Assembly (NCBI GenBank): GCA_041179245.1
Contig: JBEGTT010000049.1
Coordinates: 1-11,259, forward strand
Direction: 5' to 3'
Origin: JBEGTT01 sp041179245
GTDB lineage: Bacteria; Pseudomonadota; Gammaproteobacteria; Burkholderiales; Rhodocyclaceae
DNA: 11,259 nucleotides
The notes below the pieces were generated by a model that was given only the letters and a program-made list of their open reading frames with translations, ran no database searches and had not been told where the DNA came from. Within the stretch, counting starts at the first letter, position 1. Each line of letters begins with the position of its first letter. A program made the translations under genes and the position numbers. Below are positions 1 to 5,674 of the stretch, one piece after another.

Positions 1-158
1 CTGACAGATTTACATCTATCTGCAATTGCTTAAATACTACTGCCAAATAAATTTGGCTACAGCACCAAGCACCTACATCTATCATTCGTCCAAATTGTTA
101 AAGAACTTCTTTTTAATCATCAGCTTATCGCTGTTTTTTTGGTTTCGCGTTTCAGCGA
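1..158 (-). ncRNA. 5' leader of a ribosomal RNA operon transcript (partial; 16S lies beyond the window start)
   Basis: Read on the minus strand, this stretch follows two tandem rRNA-type promoters and carries a boxA antitermination sequence, so it should be the transcribed leader of an rrn operon whose 16S gene begins to the left of position 1. The conserved start of mature 16S (AGAGTTTGATC) is not present here. Small hairpins precede boxA. Past boxA there is a 6-bp stem with a 4-nt loop at 42-57 (GCCAAA/TTTGGC) and a 10-bp direct repeat (TACATCTATC, plus-strand reading) at 11-20 and 74-83. Leader sequences of this kind recruit the Nus antitermination complex and form half of the RNase III processing stem around 16S; the partner half would be outside the window. 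The exact transcript start is not known. Confidence 0.8.
91..107 (-). promoter_or_regulatory. boxA rRNA antitermination site
   Basis: The minus strand reads AGTTCTTTAACAATTTG. Its core CTTTAACAATTT is the same as the boxA of E. coli rrn leaders, which binds NusB/NusE (S10) in the nascent RNA and makes RNA polymerase resistant to Rho. The position, roughly 50 nt after the proximal promoter start and just before the 16S region, is the expected one. Confidence 0.85.
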
Positions 159-159
159 A
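121..159 (-). promoter_or_regulatory. boxB-like leader hairpins upstream of boxA
   Basis: Two short perfect stems lie between the proximal rRNA promoter and boxA: TTCGC/GCGAA (144-148 with 155-159, 6-nt loop) and CAGC/GCTG (121-124 with 130-133, 5-nt loop). E. coli rrn leaders also have a hairpin (boxB) immediately before boxA. The stems are short, so the folding is inferred from sequence symmetry only. Confidence 0.5.
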
Positions 160-165
160 GGGCGC

Positions 166-220
166 ATTATACAGAGATTTTAGAGGCCGTCAATCTATTT
201 TTTGAATTTATTTTTTAACT
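166..220 (-). promoter_or_regulatory. rRNA promoter P2 (proximal) with AT-rich UP-like region
   Basis: On the minus strand there is a -35 TTGACG (188-193), a 16-bp spacer and a perfect -10 TATAAT (166-171), followed by the GC-rich discriminator GCGCCC (160-165). Upstream, 194-220 is almost all A/T in runs, like an UP element contacted by the alpha subunit C-terminal domain. A strong core, a 16-bp spacer and a G/C discriminator are typical of stringently controlled stable-RNA promoters that respond to ppGpp/DksA and initiating NTP levels. That regulation is inferred from the sequence type. Transcription should start around 156-159 and run left. Confidence 0.85.
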
Positions 221-291
221 CAAAAAAACTTAACTTCTAAACACTTTCTTGCTCCCTCACCAACAAACTGTTGTTCGTCAGCGAGGGGCGC

Positions 292-345
292 ATTCTACGG
301 ATCCCCCGAAGAATTGCAAGCCTTTTTGGGATTTAATTTTCTTAT
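292..345 (-). promoter_or_regulatory. rRNA promoter P1 (distal) with AT-rich upstream region
   Basis: The minus strand has a -35 TTGCAA (314-319), a 16-bp spacer, and a -10 TAGAAT (292-297) followed by GCGCCC (286-291). The region upstream (320-345) is A/T-rich and may act as an UP element. It lies 126 bp before P2, close to the P1-P2 spacing of E. coli rrn operons, and its start region is nearly identical to that of P2. The -35/-10 hexamers are weaker than those of P2. Confidence 0.75.
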
Positions 346-430
346 CGGCAAAGACCGAGCGCAAAACCGAGCATACCTTTCGGCAAAGGCTAGAATGAGG
401 AGCACTGATTCTAGATACGAAACACATTGA

Positions 431-1975
431 ATGACTGATCTCTCCCCTCCTCGCATTTGGCTTGCCCTTGGCATACTCTTCCTATTCAGAATCGCACTAG
501 CTTCATTACTACCTATAACTGGGGATGAAGCTTATTTCGTTCTATGGGGGCGTTTCCCAGATTTTGGTTTTTATGACCACCCACCCATGGTTGGCTGGTG
601 GATGTCTGCACTGCTTGCTATTAGCGATGCGCCTTTGTGGCTACGGCTCCCCTCTGTACTACTCCCCCCCGCACTTGCAGTCGCCACCTATTTCGTACTC
701 AAACACTCTGGGCAGGAACGCGCCAAATACGCAGGCTTATTCGTTCTACTCGCCCCAGCTAATGTATGGAACGTTCTTATTACGACAGACACTCCCTTGG
801 TACTCTTTGGCGTGCTCAGTAGCCTTGCCTTTATTCGCGCCTTCCAGACTGAGCGTCTTTTACCGTACTTTCTTTGCGCCTTATTGTTTGCTGGCGCTGT
901 GCTCTCCAAGTACTTTGCGGCTCTGCTCGGTATCGCCTTTGCAGTGGCGACATTACTAGCGCCAACACGACGTCGATTTGCGGGACTCTTATTGATCGGT
1001 TTTTTGATGCTTCCTGCGCTCGCCCTGATGGGGTGGTGGAATGCTGAGAATTGCTGGCCCAACATCCTGTTCAACCTCGTTAACCGCAACACACGCGCCG
1101 GTTTTCACTGGCAACAACCTGCCATGTACGGATTGATGATGGCGTACATGCTCGGCTTTCTTCCTATTTGGTTTGGGTTACGCCGACCTAGCTGGCTTAT
1201 TCCTTGGAAAGGAACGTCTGAAGACAGGATGTACTGGGCACTGAGCTGGGTTCCTCTCATCCTCTTTGCTCTACTCTCGTTTTCCAAACAAATTGGACTG
1301 CACTGGGTACTAACCTTTGTGCCACTGACACTGCTTGGCCTACTCAGGCACTTATCAGTAACTCAAGCGCAACTATCCATTCGCTGGCTTGCTCTGCTGG
1401 GATTGGTTCACATGCTGATCTTGGGCGTTCTAGGGGCCATCCCACTGGAACGATGGAAGGACAACAGCCGCTATCCAGAAATAGTCTGGACCCTAAAAAC
1501 CTCGACACTGGTTGAAGCTGCCGGCATTAAGAATGAATCTGATCGTTTGTGGTTCACGGATGGATACACCTACTCGGCTGAACTTTCTTATGCCCGGGAT
1601 AGAACCCTTGGCCGCCTAAGCACCTATGGTGGGGAACATGTTGGCGTTTTTGGTCCCGGCTCACATTACGCCCGCCAAGATGATCGCCTGACTGACTTTA
1701 ACGCACTAGACGGGAAGAACTTCGGGATTGTTTTGCGTAGTGCACCAGCCGAAACCGAGTACGTACACTACTTTAGACATATCAAGATTGAACCATTTCA
1801 AGTCGCTGGCGCAACGTTTTACCGGGTGTTGGGCGATGGCTTTCTTTACGCCACCTACCGGGACAAAGTTCTCAAACCTATCCAAGATCGCTTTTATCAG
1901 TTCCCGAATTGGCTACCCGACTGCGGCTGCTTCTTTGGCAAACGTTATTTCGCTGGCGAGTCGCCTGCAGGCTGA
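431..1975 (+). CDS. GT39-family (ArnT/PMT-like) integral-membrane glycosyltransferase
   Basis: A 514-aa multi-spanning membrane protein of the dolichyl/undecaprenyl-phosphate-sugar-dependent glycosyltransferase group (GT39/GT83, ArnT-like). Such enzymes move a sugar from a lipid-phosphate carrier to a lipid or protein on the periplasmic face. The N-terminus is a hydrophobic helix (about 10-29) followed by the acidic pair D32-E33 in the first periplasmic loop, where the catalytic Asp of the family sits. Next come DHPP (49-52), TTDTPL (118-123) and SKY (159-161), many hydrophobic helices up to about residue 350, and then a soluble C-terminal domain. The acceptor cannot be told from sequence. 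The ATG at 431 has no clear Shine-Dalgarno sequence and directly follows an in-frame TGA (428-430), so the ORF cannot extend further upstream. It is transcribed divergently from the rRNA operon, and its last 31 bp overlap the convergent small gene. Confidence 0.85.
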   Translation: MTDLSPPRIWLALGILFLFRIALASLLPITGDEAYFVLWGRFPDFGFYDHPPMVGWWMSALLAISDAPLWLRLPSVLLPPALAVATYFVLKHSGQERAKYAGLFVLLAPANVWNVLITTDTPLVLFGVLSSLAFIRAFQTERLLPYFLCALLFAGAVLSKYFAALLGIAFAVATLLAPTRRRFAGLLLIGFLMLPALALMGWWNAENCWPNILFNLVNRNTRAGFHWQQPAMYGLMMAYMLGFLPIWFGLRRPSWLIPWKGTSEDRMYWALSWVPLILFALLSFSKQIGLHWVLTFVPLTLLGLLRHLSVTQAQLSIRWLALLGLVHMLILGVLGAIPLERWKDNSRYPEIVWTLKTSTLVEAAGIKNESDRLWFTDGYTYSAELSYARDRTLGRLSTYGGEHVGVFGPGSHYARQDDRLTDFNALDGKNFGIVLRSAPAETEYVHYFRHIKIEPFQVAGATFYRVLGDGFLYATYRDKVLKPIQDRFYQFPNWLPDCGCFFGKRYFAGESPAG

Positions 1976-2247
1976 GCGCTATAACTTGATGGCAAGGGAT
2001 GCATCCGGCAGAGGTGTTTGTACACTTCACAAAGCTCATTGGCGTGGTCAAACCGTCCCGCATCCATGGCTTTATTCATGTTTTCAATAATCATCCGATG
2101 AAGGGTCAGAACCCCTTCAGGGGTTTGCACCAATAACTCTCCCAGTTCCGCAGCAATCGCCATAGGGACATGCTCGTGCTCAGCCACCGCACCTATTTCA
2201 CCTTGATCCAAATCACAGTAATCGATCACATCGCGCATTGATAACAT
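1945..2247 (-). CDS. Conserved-looking small protein of unknown function, downstream of trpE
   Basis: A 100-aa soluble protein. I chose the ATG at 2247 because AAGGAG lies 6 nt before it; the GTG at 2265 would lengthen it by 6 residues but contains that SD in its own coding sequence. The protein is acidic and probably helical: residues 5-40 include DLDQGEIGAVAEHEH and an AAELGELL stretch, then TPEGVLTLHRMI (43-54), and a helix with AMDAGRFDHANEL (61-73) before HPLPSS. It has no signal peptide or membrane segment. The pattern (AEHEH, LG-L-TPEG, HA-EL--V--H) resembles small uncharacterised proteins I associate with betaproteobacteria, but I cannot give a family name or function. It starts 52 bp after trpE with no evident terminator between, so the two may be cotranscribed. 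Its final 10 codons overlap the end of the convergent glycosyltransferase gene. Confidence 0.75.
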   Translation of the reverse strand: MLSMRDVIDYCDLDQGEIGAVAEHEHVPMAIAAELGELLVQTPEGVLTLHRMIIENMNKAMDAGRFDHANELCEVYKHLCRMHPLPSSYSAQPAGDSPAK

Positions 2248-2299
2248 CGCCAACTCCTTCACCACTACCTAGGAAACCGCCGCCAGAAAAACCTGGCTA

Positions 2300-3787
2300 T
2301 TAATCGAACCGCGTATCCAAGCCAGCTTCGGCTAATTCTGCTGCACGCAACACACCTCGGGCTTTATTACAGGTTTCCTGCCATTCAGAATCAGGATCAG
2401 AATCAGCCACAATCCCTGCTCCCGCCTGAACATGCAACACACCATCTTTGAGCACTGCTGTCCGAATGGCAATCGCCAAATCCATGTCACCGTGGAAACC
2501 GAGATAACCCACAGCACCAGAATAAACTCCGCGTTTCACAGGCTCCAACTCATCGATAATCTCCATCGCGCGAACTTTAGGCGCACCAGAAACCGTCCCC
2601 GCCGGGAAGGTTGCCCTTAAGACATCCATCGCTTTCAACCCAGCCTTCAGTTTACCTTCGACATTCGAAACAATATGCATCACATGCGAATAGCGCTCTA
2701 CTGTCAGATGCTCAGTAACCCGAACAGTTCCAATTTCCGATACCCGCCCGGCATCATTTCGTCCCAGATCCAGTAATTGCGTGTGCTCCGCCAATTCTTT
2801 CTGATCTGCCAATAGCTCCTCAGCCAGCGCATTATCTTCCTCTGGTGTCGCTCCCCGTTTCCGTGTCCCCGCGATCGGGCGAACCACGACCAACTGCTCA
2901 CCCGCGTGATCCTCCAAGCGCACCAGAATTTCGGGCGAAGAACCGACAACATGGAAATCGCCAAAATCAAAAAAGAACATATAAGGCGATGGATTCAGAG
3001 AGCGCAAAGAACGGTACAGCGCCAAGGGACTCGCAGAGAACGGTTTACTCATTCGCTGCGACAGCACCACCTGCATGATGTCACCTTCGCGGATGTACTC
3101 CTTAGCTTTACGCACTGCCGACTTAAAAGCTTCCTCACCAAAGCTCGACGTTTCAGGTTCAGAGGAACCAGGAAGTGATCTTGGAATGTCCACCGCCTCG
3201 CGCAAACTGACTAGCAACCCGTGTAAACGAGCCTTCGCCCGCTGATACGCATTAGGGTGAGCAGGGTCGGCATACACAATCAAACTGAGCTTGCCTGACA
3301 AATTATCGACAACAGCCACTTCTTCGGAAACCAAAAACAGCATATCCGGAGTGCCGATATCACCCGCTAGAGGGCCTTGGCCTAAACGCGTTTCAATATG
3401 GCGAACCGTGTCATAACCAAAATAGCCAACCAATCCACCGCAGGATCTCGGCAAATTGGGGAGCGTGGGAGAACGAAACCCTGCAGCAAAACGTTCAATA
3501 AAGGCCAAAGGGTCCGTATCCGCAGCAGCCGTCAGAACTTCCGAACCTCGGGTTACTTGAACTTCTCTCCCTTTCACCACAATACGGGTTGGGCTGGACA
3601 ATCCGATGATCGAGTAACGGCCAAATCGCTCTCCGCCCTGCACCGATTCCAGCAAATAAGAATTCGGGCCGGCGGCTAGTTTCAAGTACAGAGATAACGG
3701 GGTATCAAGATCAGCAAACGTTTCCAGGGTCAATGGGATTCGGTTGTAACCCTGTGCTGCTAGCGTCTGGAATTCTAATTCGGTCAT
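2300..3787 (-). CDS. trpE: Anthranilate synthase component I
   Basis: A 495-aa enzyme that makes anthranilate from chorismate, the committed step of tryptophan synthesis; with the TrpG amidotransferase it uses glutamine as the amino donor. The N-terminal domain (about 20-165) carries the LLES motif (45-48) of the tryptophan feedback site, followed by GERFGRYSIIG. The chorismate-binding domain (about 215-485) shows IREGDIMQVVLSQR (232-245), SPE (284-286), RPIAGTR (303-309), LGRNDAGRV (341-349), ERYSHVMHIVS (364-374), TFPAGTVSGAPK (393-404) and QAGAGIVADSDP (454-465). Length and motifs are complete. The ATG is preceded by a strong AAGGAG 4 nt upstream. No trpG is adjacent; the next gene on the strand is a small unknown one, so trpG must be elsewhere. 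PabB is the alternative, but the LLES site and full-length N-terminal domain favour TrpE. Confidence 0.95.
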   Translation of the reverse strand: MTELEFQTLAAQGYNRIPLTLETFADLDTPLSLYLKLAAGPNSYLLESVQGGERFGRYSIIGLSSPTRIVVKGREVQVTRGSEVLTAAADTDPLAFIERFAAGFRSPTLPNLPRSCGGLVGYFGYDTVRHIETRLGQGPLAGDIGTPDMLFLVSEEVAVVDNLSGKLSLIVYADPAHPNAYQRAKARLHGLLVSLREAVDIPRSLPGSSEPETSSFGEEAFKSAVRKAKEYIREGDIMQVVLSQRMSKPFSASPLALYRSLRSLNPSPYMFFFDFGDFHVVGSSPEILVRLEDHAGEQLVVVRPIAGTRKRGATPEEDNALAEELLADQKELAEHTQLLDLGRNDAGRVSEIGTVRVTEHLTVERYSHVMHIVSNVEGKLKAGLKAMDVLRATFPAGTVSGAPKVRAMEIIDELEPVKRGVYSGAVGYLGFHGDMDLAIAIRTAVLKDGVLHVQAGAGIVADSDPDSEWQETCNKARGVLRAAELAEAGLDTRFD

Positions 3788-3796
3788 GAAAGCTCC

Positions 3797-3874
3797 TTAT
3801 CTGGCCCATGGTAGCGCATGGCCTTTTTGTATGTCCAGCCAAGTTGGCCCGCACCCAAGCACCCTCTCAGGCAT
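3797..3874 (-). other. Possible 25-codon leader ORF before trpE
   Basis: On the minus strand an ATG at 3874 opens a 25-codon frame containing two Trp codons (residues 12 and 23). It closes with a TAA at 3797-3799 that overlaps the trpE SD (TAAGGAG). A leader peptide with Trp codons ending at the SD would suit translational coupling or Trp-responsive control. Against it: the Trp codons are not adjacent, the ATG has only a weak SD, and the best-looking promoter for trpE would start transcription just past this ATG. It may be chance. Confidence 0.25.
3803..3827 (+). terminator. Terminator-like hairpin in the trpE / DUF4212 divergent gap
   Basis: Read on the plus strand, GGCCCATG (3803-3810) pairs with CATGGCC (3817-3823) with one bulged C and a 6-nt loop, and TTTTT follows directly (3823-3827 region). 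That is the shape of a short intrinsic terminator, but nothing on the plus strand upstream needs terminating except antisense transcription through trpE. On the minus strand the same hairpin sits just before the trpE ribosome binding site and could affect its translation. Confidence 0.3.
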
Positions 3875-3900
3875 AATTTAACAATCTCATCGCCCATCAA
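3873..3900 (-). promoter_or_regulatory. Candidate trpE promoter
   Basis: The minus strand has TTGATG (3895-3900), a 16-bp spacer and AATTAT (3873-3878), a plausible sigma70 promoter with 4 of 6 matches at the -10. It lies in the 115-bp divergent gap between trpE and the DUF4212 gene. No clear TrpR operator was recognised. The call rests only on hexamer resemblance. Confidence 0.3.
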
Positions 3901-3902
3901 GA

Positions 3903-4166
3903 TTGACTGTGGAATCCAGCAAACAAAAGCAGTACTGGCAAACCAACTTACGCTTAACCATTGGTTTATTGCTGCTCTGGTTTTTATTGACCTTTGTCGT
4001 CAACTTCTTTGCCGACGAACTCAATGCTTTCACCTTCTTGGACTTTCCTTTGGGTTTTTACATGGCCTCGCAAGGATCTCTGTTGTTTTATCTAGCGATT
4101 ATCTGGTTTTACGCCCGCTATATGAATCAACTCGACCGGGCTTATGGGCTGGATGACGACGACTAA
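3903..4166 (+). CDS. DUF4212 protein, small subunit of a sodium/solute symporter (orphan)
   Basis: An 87-aa membrane protein matching the DUF4212 'sodium/substrate symporter small subunit' pattern: a short polar start with QYWQTNLRL (11-19), a first hydrophobic helix (about 20-40), a loop with DFPLGFYMASQGS (46-58), a second helix (about 58-70), the signature YARYMNQLDRAYG (70-82) and an acidic tail of four Asp. In other genomes this subunit is normally followed by a large SSS-family permease that imports small solutes such as carboxylates. No such gene follows here. Translation must start at TTG (3903) or GTG (3909), because a stop occurs at 3879-3881 and there is no ATG between; the SD is weak. 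It is divergent from trpE, and its last 68 bp overlap the end of lnt on the other strand. Confidence 0.85.
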   Translation: MTVESSKQKQYWQTNLRLTIGLLLLWFLLTFVVNFFADELNAFTFLDFPLGFYMASQGSLLFYLAIIWFYARYMNQLDRAYGLDDDD

Positions 4167-5640
4167 TATTCAGCAAAAAGCTGGCTGACAACAACAGAAA
4201 TGCGCCGTTACCCCAACGAGAATACGGTGTAGTTCCAGCGTAACCCTGCACCTCTCCCACCAAAACACCTTCAGCAAAAGCGGGCAATACACTCTCCACA
4301 TAACCATCTTGCCGAATAAAGGCCGTCATCCCGGTATTGGTTGCCCGTAACATTGGGCGCCCTGTCTCAACTGCACGAACGCGGGCAATCTGTAAATGCT
4401 GTGGCTGAGCTAAAGAATCACCAAACCAAGCCGTGTTGGACAAATTAATCAGCACCTTGGCATCCGGCAACGCCCGAATAATTTCTTCTCCAAAAATATC
4501 CTCATAACAAATATTGATAGCCGCCAAGGTATCAACCAAGCGCAGGGGAACTTGCGGAACCTGGCCCGGCGAAAAATCCGACATCGGAATATGGGCTAAG
4601 GATAAAAACCAGCGAAACCCCGGCGGAACAGCTTCCCCAAAAGGCACCAAATGGGATTTGTGATAAATCTGCCCTTCCTGCTGCCCAAGGGTAACGCTAC
4701 TGTTGTGATAAACCCGCTCACTTCCCGTCACCACACCGAGCAACACGGTGGCTCCATGCACTTTGGCCTGAGCATCCACCTGAGCAAGATAAGGCTCGGG
4801 GATGTCCTGAACAAAAGAAGGGAATGCCGTTTCCGGCAATACAACCAAGCGCGGCGCGGCGCGGTGGCCTAAAGCGGCCTCAATCAAGCGAGCATTCGTC
4901 GTCAAGGTTTCTGCGTACTGGGCAGCATCCCACTTCAGATTCTGTGGGATATTTCCTTGCACTAACGCTACGGAAAAAGGTGCGCCGTCGGGTTGCGTCC
5001 AGACTACCTGACCCAGTCCAAAACCACCCAGCCAGAGCAACGCCAAAAAACCCCAACTCTGCCGCCAACTCCACAACAAAGCTGCGCTGAGTGCCGTCAT
5101 TAAGCCGACACCAAAAACGCCAAGCAAGGGAAAGTAGCCGGCCAATGGGCCTAATGTAGGGTCGACAGAGAGTTGGCTATACCCTAAAGACAACCAAGGG
5201 AACCCGGATAACACCCAGCCTCGCAGCCAGTCGGTAAGTCCCCATAAAACCGCAAACAATACGGCCAGTGGGCGCAAAGTCAGTGGCTGAAGCTGCGAAA
5301 ACCGATTCCGTAGAAAGACGAACAAAAATCCAAACAGGGCATGAAAGCTAGCCAGCAAGGCACAGAATAAAAACGTCGCGACAACAGCAAGTAAAACAGC
5401 CATTTCGCCGAAGTCGTGCAGGCTGATATAAACCCAAGAAACCCCGACACCAAAAAACCCAAGGCCAAACAAGCCAGTAATCAAAGCGCCTGACGCAGGG
5501 GTTTTAGCGTATTTCTCTAATATCCCAAACAGCCCAGCCCAAACCAGAATCGCCAACCAAAACCCATTCCAAGGCGTGAAAGCTAATGCCCCAACCGCAC
5601 CTAACAAGGCAGAAGTAAGGAAAATCCAGACCGGGTTCAT
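4099..5640 (-). CDS. lnt: Apolipoprotein N-acyltransferase
   Basis: A 513-aa inner-membrane enzyme that adds the third acyl chain to the N-terminal cysteine of apolipoproteins, the last step of lipoprotein maturation before Lol export. The N-terminal half (1-205) has several membrane helices, with FTPWNGFW near 21-28 and LRGWVLSGFPWLSLGYSQ near 139-156. The periplasmic nitrilase-like domain (about 222-465) has the expected triad: E270 in LPETAFP, K328 in YHKSHLVPFGE and C378 in NICYED. I chose the ATG at 5640 because the protein then begins MNPVWIFL, the usual start; a longer frame to 5730 would run into corC. It starts 34 bp after the corC stop. After the motif TPYSRWGN (471-478) the last membrane segment looks short, and the final ~22 residues are encoded within the convergent DUF4212 gene. 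Confidence 0.95.
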   Translation of the reverse strand: MNPVWIFLTSALLGAVGALAFTPWNGFWLAILVWAGLFGILEKYAKTPASGALITGLFGLGFFGVGVSWVYISLHDFGEMAVLLAVVATFLFCALLASFHALFGFLFVFLRNRFSQLQPLTLRPLAVLFAVLWGLTDWLRGWVLSGFPWLSLGYSQLSVDPTLGPLAGYFPLLGVFGVGLMTALSAALLWSWRQSWGFLALLWLGGFGLGQVVWTQPDGAPFSVALVQGNIPQNLKWDAAQYAETLTTNARLIEAALGHRAAPRLVVLPETAFPSFVQDIPEPYLAQVDAQAKVHGATVLLGVVTGSERVYHNSSVTLGQQEGQIYHKSHLVPFGEAVPPGFRWFLSLAHIPMSDFSPGQVPQVPLRLVDTLAAINICYEDIFGEEIIRALPDAKVLINLSNTAWFGDSLAQPQHLQIARVRAVETGRPMLRATNTGMTAFIRQDGYVESVLPAFAEGVLVGEVQGYAGTTPYSRWGNGAFLLLSASFLLNISRRHPAHKPGRVDSYSGRKTR

Positions 5641-5674
5641 GCAGAGAAAAGAAAGCTTAAAGAATTTAAGCGAT

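Noticed and set aside
182..195. Resemblance to a neisserial DNA uptake sequence (AGGCCGTC..AA)
   Set aside because: It lacks the full core, occurs once here, and is explained as part of the rRNA P2 spacer and -35.
2110..2125. Perfect 6-bp stem (AACCCC/GGGGTT, 4-nt loop) inside the small gene, considered as a terminator for the glycosyltransferase
   Set aside because: There is no T tract after it in either direction, and it lies within codons for the TPEGVL stretch, so base choice by the protein explains it well enough.
2383..2407. Repeated CAGAATCAGGAT units within trpE
   Set aside because: They encode the conserved ADSDPDSE segment of TrpE, so Asp/Ser codons account for the repetition.
3844..3860. 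Sigma54-like element (TGGCCC...AAGC) upstream of the DUF4212 gene
   Set aside because: The spacing between GG and GC is 11 rather than the required 10, and the second half does not match TTGC.
4848..4866. GCGCGG-rich short tandem pattern within lnt
   Set aside because: It encodes HRAAPRL in frame within an intact gene and is too short to be a meaningful repeat.
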